5,203 nucleotides of DNA from a bacterium. Lineage in GTDB: Bacteria; Vulcanimicrobiota; Xenobia; RGZZ01. Positions within the stretch are counted from its first letter, which is position 1, and each line of letters opens with the position of its first letter. A program made the position numbers and the translations under genes. The notes below the pieces were generated by a model. The model was given only the letters and a program-made list of their open reading frames with translations. It was not told the origin of the DNA and made no database searches. Shown here in pieces: positions 1 through 5,186 of the stretch. The stretch lies in contig JAJXVI010000234.1 of assembly GCA_021782195.1 (NCBI GenBank), positions 1-5,203 on the forward strand, read 5' to 3'.

Positions 1-218
1 GCCTTCACCAGACCGGGCCAGCCTTGCTGCGGACAGCGCCCGCCTTCCGCAGACCGGGCCAGCCTCGCGGCGGACAACGCCCGCCTTCACCAGACCGGGC
101 CAGCCTTGCGGCGGACAGCGCCCGCCTTCACCAGACCGGGGCAGCCTCGCGGCGGACAACACGCGCCTTCACCAGACCGGGCCAGCTTCGCGGCGGACAA
201 CACGCGCCTTCACCAGAC
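1..218. repeat. 41-bp tandem repeat array, five full units plus a partial sixth
   Basis: Units start at 1, 42, 83, 124 and 165, exactly 41 bp apart. A sixth begins at 206 and loses similarity after about 13 bp. Each unit opens with GCCTTCACCAGACCGGG (unit 2 has CCGC for CACC; unit 4 has one G/C change in the following bases). Units 1 and 3 share T at unit position 25 and G at position 36. Units 2, 4 and 5 share C and A at those positions, and units 4 and 5 also end ACACGC instead of (A/G)CGCCC. Each unit junction keeps a short inverted repeat, for example GGCGG-N7-CCGCC. There are no unique spacers, so this is not a CRISPR array. The array starts at the window edge and may continue outside. 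It lies 3' of the flagellar genes on the minus strand. Function is unknown. Confidence 0.95.
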
Positions 219-272
219 GGCACTTCGGTCTCAGGCATCTTGACAGAGACAGAGTGGGTCACAAAGAAGAAA
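219..272. other. short spacer between flgJ stop and the repeat array
   Basis: These 54 bp separate the rod-binding gene from the tandem repeats. No T-tract terminator hairpin is visible on the minus strand after the TAA stop. The flagellar transcript may therefore run into the repeat array or end by a factor-dependent route. Confidence 0.5.
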
Positions 273-590
273 TTACTTGGCACCGTTCTGATGCTTGAGC
301 TGCTCGTACATCATGCTGGCAATGCCGATGCCACCGGACTCTGCCCAGGCCTTTGCACGCTGGCCATCAAGCATGCCCTCGAACATGTCCTTTTCCTTGC
401 TGTGGTGCTTGCTTTTGCCAAAAATGTCGGTCTTGGGAAGGGTCTTGCGCATCTCACTGAACAGCTCCTTGAGAAAGACCTCTTCATATTGCGTGACGGC
501 CTTCTTGAGGCGGACATCACGCTCCTGTTGTTTCGTAGGGTCGTAGTTCCCAGCCTGGCTGGGAGGAATCGGGCTCATTCCTTCAATCAT
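273..590 (-). CDS. flgJ: rod-binding protein, stand-alone FlgJ N-terminal domain
   Basis: A 105-aa protein expected to act in the periplasm as a scaffold or cap for flagellar rod assembly. The rod-binding domain fills residues ~33-98. It shows an aromatic/leucine-rich first helix (YEEVFLKELFSEMRKTLPK, 35-53) and the hallmark second part (DMFEGMLDGQRAKAWAESGG, then IGIASMMYEQL, 68-98). The N-terminus is polar and Pro-rich with no Sec signal, as expected for a protein exported by the flagellar machinery. Enteric FlgJ has a C-terminal muramidase domain, which is absent here, so another enzyme must open the cell wall. The ATG at 590 is preceded by AGGAG with an 8-nt spacer. The next in-frame ATG, four codons on, lacks such a site. 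A 97-bp gap with RNA structure separates it from flgG upstream. The family call is strong; the symbol is used in the broad sense. Confidence 0.92.
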   Translation of the reverse strand: MIEGMSPIPPSQAGNYDPTKQQERDVRLKKAVTQYEEVFLKELFSEMRKTLPKTDIFGKSKHHSKEKDMFEGMLDGQRAKAWAESGGIGIASMMYEQLKHQNGAK

Positions 591-601
591 CGGCTTGTCT
601 C

Positions 602-688
602 CTACGTTTGCGACTCACTGGCTTCGGGGCAAAAAGCGGTGACGGGAACTGCCGCACCGTCAGACGACGACGCGGCAGCAGGCATCAT
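602..688 (-). CDS. possible 28-codon leader ORF between flgG and flgJ
   Basis: A short frame starting ATG-ATG overlaps the flgG stop codon (TGATGATG), and AAGGG sits just upstream inside the flgG end. It encodes a 28-residue peptide rich in Ala, Ser and Thr (begins MMPAAASSSDGAAVPVTAF). It stops at TAG right at the flgJ ribosome binding site (TAGGAG). Stop-start overlap and a stop next to the following ribosome site are what translational coupling or a leader peptide would look like. No family is recognised, the composition is low in complexity, and the ORF is short enough to be chance. It runs through the hairpin described at 649-678. Confidence 0.25.
   Translation of the reverse strand: MMPAAASSSDGAAVPVTAFCPEASESQT
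631..659 (-). terminator. weak terminator-like hairpin competing with the 649-678 stem
   Basis: On the minus strand CGGTG (659-655) can pair with CACCG (641-637) across a 13-base loop, followed by C and five T (635-631). The 5' arm lies within the 3' arm of the stronger hairpin at 649-678, so the two cannot form together. The five-base stem and short T-run make it a weak terminator at best. Its interest is the overlap with the longer stem and the short ORF. Confidence 0.25.
649..678 (-). promoter_or_regulatory. 13-bp RNA hairpin in the flgG-flgJ gap
   Basis: Read on the minus strand, CTGCCGCGTCGTC (678-666) pairs with GACGGTGCGGCAG (661-649) around the four-base loop GTCT. Eleven pairs are Watson-Crick and two are G-U. 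The wobble pairs would be A-C mismatches in the complementary RNA, so the fold favours the minus-strand transcript, in line with the direction of the genes. It starts ten bases after the flgG stop. It may stabilise the upstream mRNA, set relative expression of flgJ, or take part in attenuation with the hairpin at 631-659. Confidence 0.6.
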
Positions 689-1503
689 CAGCCCTTCTGC
701 ATCTGGTTGGTCAGGCGCATCATCTCATCCGCGGCCTGAACGCCCTTCTGGCTCATTTCAAACGCGCGCTGGGCCTGGACAATGTTCACCATCTCCTCGA
801 CCACGTTGATGTTCGACTTCTCGAGGTACCCCTGCGCAATGCCACCCATGCCCAGACTCTGATCGGCAGGAGCTCCCACGACGCGCGTACCGGCCATGCC
901 GTGCATGTCGGGAGAATCAAGGTAGAGGTTGCCACCGACAGCCTTCAGGCCGTTCGGATTGAGAAATCGCGTCAGCATGATCGTTCCGAGCTTGACCTGC
1001 TTGCCACCCATGTCGGTCACGGTCACCATTCCGTCCGGACCCACCGTGAAGTTCGTCGCACCCTTGGGCATCTTGATGCCATACTCGGTATGACCGTGCA
1101 TATCGCGGAAAAGGAGAGGGAAGCCACCACCGCTGACAATCTCACCCTTCTTCCCATCATACTTCAACGAACCGTCGCGGGTGTAGGCAACGCCATTGGG
1201 CGTGTGAACGGTAAAGAAGCCATCACCCTGGATCGCCATGTCGTACGGACTGTCGGTGCGCTGCAGGCGCCCCTCGGTGAACATCCGCTGAGTCGAGGTT
1301 ACCCGCACGCCCATACCGATCTGGGTGCCCCCGGTCGCCGTTGCGTTCGGATCCTTCATGTGCGCATAGAGCAGATCCTCAAAATCAACACGCGACTTCT
1401 TGAAACCCGTCGACTGAACGTTTGCCAGGTTGTTGGAAATGTTGTCGATGTTCACCTGCTGCGCCATCATGCCGGACGCGGCAGTGTACAGAGATCTCAT
1501 CAT
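688..1503 (-). CDS. flgG: flagellar basal-body distal rod protein FlgG
   Basis: A 271-aa protein (E. coli FlgG is about 260) that polymerises into the distal rod, the drive shaft joining the proximal rod to the hook. The N-terminal rod motif is clear (MMRSLYTAASGM, then NISNNLANVQSTGFK at 21-35, with FEDLLY at 41-46, typical of FlgG). The middle has AIQGDGFFTV (90-99) and TRDGSL (109-114 approx.). The C-terminal helix carries YLEKSNINVVEEMVNIVQAQ and RAFEMSQKGVQAADEMM (226-262). As usual for axial proteins there is no cleavable signal. AGGAGG lies 9 nt before the first of two adjacent ATG codons (1503 and 1500), favouring the first. It follows flgF after a 96-bp gap and ends TGATGA, a double stop if read in both registers. 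Confidence 0.97.
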   Translation of the reverse strand: MMRSLYTAASGMMAQQVNIDNISNNLANVQSTGFKKSRVDFEDLLYAHMKDPNATATGGTQIGMGVRVTSTQRMFTEGRLQRTDSPYDMAIQGDGFFTVHTPNGVAYTRDGSLKYDGKKGEIVSGGGFPLLFRDMHGHTEYGIKMPKGATNFTVGPDGMVTVTDMGGKQVKLGTIMLTRFLNPNGLKAVGGNLYLDSPDMHGMAGTRVVGAPADQSLGMGGIAQGYLEKSNINVVEEMVNIVQAQRAFEMSQKGVQAADEMMRLTNQMQKG

Positions 1504-1569
1504 GGGCGGGGTCCTCCTCTTTCTTGACGTTCACACTCTTTTGAATTGCAAACCCTGTTCTACCAGACG

Positions 1570-1592
1570 GCGGCGCCCGGCGAAGGCGCCGC
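1570..1592 (-). promoter_or_regulatory. 8-bp GC hairpin in the flgF-flgG gap
   Basis: GCGGCGCC (minus strand 1592-1585) and GGCGCCGC (1577-1570) form a perfect eight-base-pair stem with a seven-base loop, starting seven bases after the flgF stop. No T-tract follows, so it is not a standard intrinsic terminator. Likely roles are mRNA 3'-end protection after processing or adjusting flgF to flgG output. It is the only notable element in the 96-bp gap apart from the flgG ribosome site. Confidence 0.55.
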
Positions 1593-1599
1593 GACAAGA

Positions 1600-2400
1600 T
1601 CAGCGAACCTGCCCGAGATTGTTGGCAGCCTTCTTGAGCACCTGATCCTCGGACTGCAGCGCCTTCTGGTTGGCCTCGAAAGCACGAGAAACCGCGAGCA
1701 TGCTGACCATTTCCTGCACGGCATTGACATTGCCCTGTTCGAGGTACCCCTGGCGAACGCAGATGCCACGGGTCATGGTCATGGCGCCAGCGTTCGCATC
1801 GGAGAAGCTCGTCGTACCGACCTTGCGCAGGGCTCCCATGTTCATGAAGGCAGTGATTCGGAGATGGTCCAGTTCACGCCCGTCTGCCTTCACAACGCCT
1901 TCAGGTGTTACTTCCACGTTGGTCGCGTGACCGACATTGATCGGGCCGTGCATTCCCATCAGGAGCGCACCGTCAGCGGTCGCCAGATTGCCCGTGGGGG
2001 TGAGGTGGAACGAGCCGTTGCGAGTGTAGCGCATGCCGTCGGGGGTCTGCACGGTGAACATGCCCTTCCCGTCGTCATCCAGCGCCAGGTCAAAGTTGTT
2101 GCCGGTCTCTCGCAGGGCACCCTGGGAAAAACCAGTCACGGTGCGCTGCTGCAGGCCGCCTTCCGTCTCAAGGCCGCCTCCGACCTCCATGTAACCGTCA
2201 TACTGGGTGCGCCCCTCTTGACCGGCCATTCCCGGCACAAAGCCCATCTGCTTGTTGAAAACAGACGAAAAGGAGGTAATGTAACCGGTCTCACGACGAA
2301 ACCCGGCCGTCGTGGCGTTTGCGAGGTTGTTCGAGATGATATCCTGACGGATGGACATCTGGATCATGCCCTCGTTGGCATACTTCATTCCATCGAGCAT
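1600..2400 (-). CDS. flgF: flagellar basal-body rod protein FlgF-like
   Basis: A 266-aa rod/hook-family protein (E. coli FlgF is about 251), expected to form part of the proximal rod. The N-terminus carries the family motif (DIISNNLANATTAGFRRE, 20-37). A central NNFDLALDDDGKGMFTVQTP followed by RYTRNGSF (101-131) matches the FlgF/FlgG core. The C-terminus has QGYLEQGNVNAVQEMVSMLA and SRAFEANQKALQSEDQVLKKA (217-258). Assignment as FlgF rather than FlgG rests on its position just upstream of a more canonical FlgG, its divergent N-terminus (MLDGMKYANEGM) and its lack of the FEDLLY segment. Lineages with two FlgG-like rod proteins often have both labelled flgG. The ATG at 2400 has GGAGAGG 7 nt upstream. 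The 58-aa ORF ends 30 bp before it. Confidence 0.88.
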   Translation of the reverse strand: MLDGMKYANEGMIQMSIRQDIISNNLANATTAGFRRETGYITSFSSVFNKQMGFVPGMAGQEGRTQYDGYMEVGGGLETEGGLQQRTVTGFSQGALRETGNNFDLALDDDGKGMFTVQTPDGMRYTRNGSFHLTPTGNLATADGALLMGMHGPINVGHATNVEVTPEGVVKADGRELDHLRITAFMNMGALRKVGTTSFSDANAGAMTMTRGICVRQGYLEQGNVNAVQEMVSMLAVSRAFEANQKALQSEDQVLKKAANNLGQVR

Positions 2401-2430
2401 TTGCGCACCTCTCCAGTTGTATGATTTGAC

Positions 2431-2607
2431 CTATGACCCTTGCGCTTCCGACCCGGCCTCGGAACCCTGAGGCTCCAACTGCGCGTCGACCTGCGCTGTA
2501 AACTTCAACACTTCGGCGATCAGCCGATACAGATTTCCCACCGCCTCTGACGGACCCTGTTGGGGATTCCATGCTGAGGACAGCTCAACCTCTTCCCGGT
2601 CTGTCAA
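2431..2607 (-). CDS. probable small protein (58 aa, TTG start) between fliK and flgF
   Basis: This frame fills the fliK-flgF gap. It starts at TTG, 6 nt after the fliK TGA, and ends at TAG 30 bp before flgF. The product is acidic (LTDREEVELSSAWNPQQG at the start). It has one likely amphipathic helix (SEAVGNLYRLIAEVLKF, about 20-36) and a Gly/Ser/Glu/Gln tail. Codons are mostly purine-first with the same usage as neighbours, which supports coding. No strong ribosome site precedes the TTG, so translation would probably be coupled to fliK termination. The frame is in register with fliK, so readthrough of one TGA would instead add it to FliK as a C-terminal extension. I do not recognise the family; a flagellar role is inferred only from position. 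Confidence 0.6.
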   Translation of the reverse strand: MTDREEVELSSAWNPQQGPSEAVGNLYRLIAEVLKFTAQVDAQLEPQGSEAGSEAQGS

Positions 2608-2613
2608 CGATGC

Positions 2614-4002
2614 TCAAGCCTGGATGTCAATCCGTTCCAGCGATTCGAAAACCGTGGTCCGGATGGGAGTCAGACGCGGCTGCTCACTAGAAGCACGCCG
2701 GCGCCACACAGGCGCATCAACTTCAAATCCCAGCGCTTCGAGACGCGAGGTCAGCAGCACCAGGGAAGATTTCACGGCTTCGCAGGCCGCGTCAGTCTCC
2801 AGTGCGACATCCAGCGAGACGCGCCGGTCGCAAACGGCAATGCGCCAGCTCACCGTGCCCATGGACGTCGTGGGCACCAGCAGTTCGATGACGATCTCCT
2901 CGCCAGCAGCACCGTATCCGCCCGTCTCCACGTGATAGATGAGACGCGCTTCTGCGGTTTCGTTCGAGGGACGCAGCGGAAGTTGCAGATACTGGCTGCC
3001 CTGGGCCGCCGCGCCGTTGTTCAGCAAACGAATCGCCTGAAGGTTCTGTTGCATCTCTGAAAGCAGCGACATGGTCGACGCTGCGTGCCCGGGCAGTTCG
3101 CTGTTCAGTCGTTCACGCACGGCAGCCAGCCACGCGGACAGATCTGAATCGTCGGAGACGAACGGTCCCATCGCACCAGAGCCCTGCTGATAAGCCGCGT
3201 CAGCCATCTGACGCGCGAGTGCCTGCGCCGACTGCTGACGCGGAGCGAGGGCCAGCAGCCCCAGCTTCGAGGGAGTTTCCTCGAGCAGTTCCACCAGGCG
3301 CTCTGACATGGAACTCCGCGTGTCGTTGCCGTTCAGGAGACGGCGCAAAGAGGTTTCAAGGTTCATGAGCTGCAGGCCGATGAACGGCTGCATCGCGAGA
3401 AAGCTCGACAGGCTGCCAAGATTCGACCCGGTCAGCGGAAGGGAGGAGGCCTTGAGGAAAGCTGCAGCCGTCGCATCGCTCGGGGACGCCTCGCGCGACA
3501 ACTGGGCCAGAGCCTGCGCAAGTTCTCCAATATTGGCCTCGCTCAAGGGCAACCCCATCGAAAGAAGGGCCTTGGCAACCTCGACGTTGCCCTCGGTAGG
3601 TTGCACGTCAAGCGCCATCAGCGAGTCGGTCACGTCTTGTTCGGAGATGGGCGCTTCGTGATGCGTACCCGCAACCCCCATGAGCCACTTGCCCTGGACC
3701 TGCCCGTCAACCTGCAGGCTCACGAACTGACCTGGGACAAACATCCCGTTCGTGCTGGCCGTGACCTGGGTGTCACCAAACATGAGCGTCACGCCAGCGT
3801 CACCGGTGCCAACAACCTGGCCTTCAACCATCTGTCCCGGCTCAAATTGCAGCTCGGGCGGACCTTCGAACTGCAACTGCCCTGGCCCGAGAAGCGATGA
3901 TGCAGGTGGCTCCTGCCCCATGCCAGCAGAACCCGTTGCGGAACCCGCAAACGAGGGGGAGCTGACCAGGGCGTTTGAGGCCGTTACACCGATCTGCTGC
4001 AT
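2614..4002 (-). CDS. fliK: FliK-like flagellar hook-length control protein
   Basis: A 462-aa protein expected to be exported through the flagellar type III apparatus, to measure hook length and to switch export toward filament proteins. The C-terminal Flg_hook-type domain spans ~336-435: YLQLPLRP, then a strand-rich part with EEIVIELLVPTTSMGTVSWR, then SSLVLLTSRLEALGFEVDAP. The N-terminal part has a small beta-rich stretch (53-110, starting EPGQMVEGQVVG). Next comes a helical part with VAKALLSMGLPLSEANIGEL, resembling lgLp-x-teeNi repeats of many FliK-like proteins. The middle is Ala/Leu/Ser/Gln-rich. The ATG at 4002 has AGGGA 7 nt upstream. A GTG at 4026 in the same frame lacks a ribosome site and would add eight residues. 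The C-terminus (LERIDIQA) looks like a natural end. FliK sequences diverge widely outside the C-terminal domain, so the symbol is a best match. Confidence 0.82.
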   Translation of the reverse strand: MQQIGVTASNALVSSPSFAGSATGSAGMGQEPPASSLLGPGQLQFEGPPELQFEPGQMVEGQVVGTGDAGVTLMFGDTQVTASTNGMFVPGQFVSLQVDGQVQGKWLMGVAGTHHEAPISEQDVTDSLMALDVQPTEGNVEVAKALLSMGLPLSEANIGELAQALAQLSREASPSDATAAAFLKASSLPLTGSNLGSLSSFLAMQPFIGLQLMNLETSLRRLLNGNDTRSSMSERLVELLEETPSKLGLLALAPRQQSAQALARQMADAAYQQGSGAMGPFVSDDSDLSAWLAAVRERLNSELPGHAASTMSLLSEMQQNLQAIRLLNNGAAAQGSQYLQLPLRPSNETAEARLIYHVETGGYGAAGEEIVIELLVPTTSMGTVSWRIAVCDRRVSLDVALETDAACEAVKSSLVLLTSRLEALGFEVDAPVWRRRASSEQPRLTPIRTTVFESLERIDIQA

Positions 4003-4009
4003 TCGCTCA

Positions 4010-4014
4010 TCCCT
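4010..4014 (-). promoter_or_regulatory. ribosome binding site deciding the fliK start
   Basis: AGGGA on the minus strand lies 7 nt before the ATG at 4002. The alternative GTG at 4026 has no purine-rich site ahead of it, so the ATG is preferred. Confidence 0.6.
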
Positions 4015-4081
4015 GCTGAGTCGCACGTCGCCAGAAGGCTACGGACGGCTCTTTCACTGCTCTCATCTTAGAATCTCGAAT

Positions 4082-4203
4082 TGAACCCGGTATGAACCCG
4101 ATGTTAATAGAATGTTAACGACAACTGCCGCATTCGCAGGAATTGCGCACAGAATGCGCGCCTTCGCAAGACGCTTCGCTGAGCCACGTGAACACGATGT
4201 TAA
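4082..4203. promoter_or_regulatory. repeated TGAAC...ATGTTAA elements upstream of fliK
   Basis: On the plus strand TGAAC(C/A)CGATGTTAA occurs at 4093-4107 and again at 4189-4203. An extra TGAACCCG lies at 4082 (11 bp before the 4093 copy) and an extra ATGTTAA at 4112-4118 (11 bp after the one at 4101). The 11-bp phasing, about one helical turn, together with the AT-rich character in a GC-rich region, suggests a protein-binding or promoter region for the downstream flagellar operon. No convincing sigma-70 or sigma-28 promoter pair was found, so the promoter is not placed. Confidence 0.45.
4145..4159. repeat. short inverted repeat GCGCA-N5-TGCGC
   Basis: A five-base-pair inverted repeat with a five-base loop, between the two composite elements at 4093 and 4189. 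It could be part of an operator or be chance. No further evidence is visible. Confidence 0.3.
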
Positions 4204-4213
4204 CGTGCCGCAT

Positions 4214-4296
4214 CTCGGGGACGCGACGTCCCCGCCACCGCCCCCGCTGCATCCGCACGCCACCTCGGGGACGCGACGTCCCCGCCACCGCCCCCG
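4214..4296. repeat. two 33-bp identical repeats, ~50-bp period, each with an 8-bp hairpin
   Basis: Positions 4214-4246 and 4264-4296 are identical over 33 bp. Partial identity continues on the right-hand side of each copy, giving a roughly 50-bp tandem duplication. Each copy holds a perfect hairpin CGGGGACG-CGA-CGTCCCCG (4216-4234 and 4266-4284), followed by a C-rich tract. Copy two directly abuts the dut stop codon. On the minus strand the hairpins lie just 3' of dut, where they could act as a transcript end or as mRNA-stabilising structures. No T-tract follows, so they are not classical intrinsic terminators. Confidence 0.9.
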
Positions 4297-4761
4297 TTAC
4301 ATCCCCGTACTGCCCAGTCCTCCCCGCGCGGTCGCCTCCACCGTCCCCTCCAGGAATTCAACACCCGACACCCGCTCGATCTTGAGTTGCGCGATACGCT
4401 GGCCGGCCTCAAAACAAAATTCTTCGCCGCTGAGATTGTGGATGATCACCTTGAGTGGAAGACGATAAAGGTGATCGATGGTGCCTGGATGCACCACGAC
4501 GCCGCGCGTCGCGAGGCCGCTCCGTCCGCGCACTTGCGCCTCCCATCCGGGTTCGAGCTGAAGAGCAATGCCCAGATCAACCACCGCGGTTGCGCGCGCC
4601 GCAAGCGTGAACTGCTCGGGAGTCGCGAGGTCGTGGCAGGCATCGGTCGGGTTCGCTTTGCGCGGCAACACAGCGTTGGCGTGCAGGCGCTGCACAACCA
4701 CGGTGGTATCAACGCTGCGCTGAGGTTCCGCTGCCTGGTGATTTATTTTGTCGCGTTCCAC
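4297..4761 (-). CDS. dut: dUTP diphosphatase (trimeric dUTPase), divergent motifs
   Basis: A 154-aa cytosolic enzyme expected to cleave dUTP to dUMP and pyrophosphate, keeping uracil out of DNA and supplying dUMP for dTMP synthesis. All five trimeric-dUTPase motifs can be placed: 1, PTDACHDL (38-45); 2, RGRSGLA (78-84); 3, GTIDHLYRLPLKVIIHNLS (93-111) with the catalytic Asp at 96 and Tyr at 99; 4, GQRIAQLKIERV (120-131); 5, RGGLGSTG (146-153). Unusual points are Cys-His where DAGYDL is usual, Leu-Pro after Tyr-Arg in motif 3 where Gly is usual, and a shortened motif 5 with Leu for the usual Phe. GTG at 4761 gives a normal family length and has GGGAG 10 nt upstream. The frame stays open upstream to an ATG at 4965, but that extension has no recognisable homology. 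GTG at 4701 would cut into the first strand. It is co-directional with fliK but 294 bp away. Confidence 0.9.
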   Translation of the reverse strand: MERDKINHQAAEPQRSVDTTVVVQRLHANAVLPRKANPTDACHDLATPEQFTLAARATAVVDLGIALQLEPGWEAQVRGRSGLATRGVVVHPGTIDHLYRLPLKVIIHNLSGEEFCFEAGQRIAQLKIERVSGVEFLEGTVEATARGGLGSTGM

Positions 4762-5077
4762 GTGTCGCAAACTCCCGGTCCTCGCTCGATGCAAGCGGGG
4801 CCTTCCGCAGAAAGCCTCCCCAACCCTTCCCGTCCGCGCACCCGCGTCGTCCGCGACAGAGCCGCCCGCAGGTTGCGCGCAGTCCAGGAGCGTTGCGCAC
4901 GAGAGGCCCTCGCACGATGGCGAAAACGCGCGACGAGGCATTGCTGCCTCCGACTGCCATCTCACTCGCTTCCCCCGTCAGACGGTGGTGGATTGAGGTT
5001 TGATCTGCATACGCAGGGACGCACCTGCAATGGAGCCGAGAGCGCAACTCTCACTGGGTGGTGTGTCCACGGGGGAC
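4762..5077. other. about 316 bp with no supported gene
   Basis: This GC-rich stretch upstream of dut has open frames on both strands, but none gives a recognisable protein. Those on the minus strand are Arg, Gly and Cys-rich with no clear start signal. It holds the dut ribosome site (GGGAG, 4772-4776). Around 4751-4775 is a loose match to part of the 36-bp repeat found further right. The rest appears to be intergenic, or the unrecognisable end of a gene lying outside. Confidence 0.5.
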
Positions 5078-5186
5078 GGACGTGGTTTGCGCAACTTCCA
5101 CGCGTGTTTCGCGCTACAGCCAGTCCCTCGGCAGTGAACGATGCGTGCATGGACGTGGTTTGCGCAACTTCCACGCGTGTTTCGCG
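5078..5186. repeat. two identical 36-bp direct repeats separated by 37 bp
   Basis: Positions 5078-5113 and 5151-5186 are identical over all 36 bases (start GGACGTGGTTTGCGCAAC, end GTGTTTCGCG), and the flanking bases differ. Inside each repeat are two perfect eight-base palindromes, TTGCGCAA and CACGCGTG, and an outer CGTGG...CCACG inverted repeat. Repeat length and spacer length both fall in the CRISPR range. With only two copies in view, no cas gene and an edge 17 bp away, this could equally be a duplicated operator ahead of a gene to the right. The last bases (GAAGGAGT, 5196-5203) look like a ribosome binding site on the plus strand. Confidence 0.9.

Noticed and set aside
1..218. CRISPR array at the left edge
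   Set aside because: The 41-bp units are directly contiguous with no unique spacers between them.
240..272. Plus-strand promoter beginning TTGACA at 240
   Set aside because: There is no reasonable -10 box at 16-18 bp, and no plus-strand gene lies downstream.
24..809. Plus-strand 261-codon open frame through the repeat array
   Set aside because: It runs antisense to flgJ and the end of flgG. Its N-terminal part merely translates the 41-bp repeats in shifting registers, and no family is recognised.
1546..2424. Long plus-strand open frame (292 codons) opposite flgF
   Set aside because: It is the antisense shadow of a GC-rich, confidently identified gene, with no recognisable protein and no good ribosome site. 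The 901-1527 frame opposite flgG is rejected for the same reason.
2291..2572. Minus-strand 93-codon frame across the fliK-flgF gap
   Set aside because: It overlaps the flgF start by over 100 bases in another frame and is Arg/Gly/Ser-rich. The 58-aa frame at 2431-2607 fits the gap much better.
4762..4965. In-frame N-terminal extension of dut to an ATG at 4965
   Set aside because: The extra 68 residues are Cys, Arg and Gly-rich with no homology to the family. Starting at the GTG at 4761 gives the usual dUTPase length and has a ribosome site.
4918..4992. Short plus-strand ORF starting ATGGCGAAAACG
   Set aside because: It would encode only about 28 residues and has no ribosome site and no recognisable family. 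Its composition matches the surrounding non-coding DNA.
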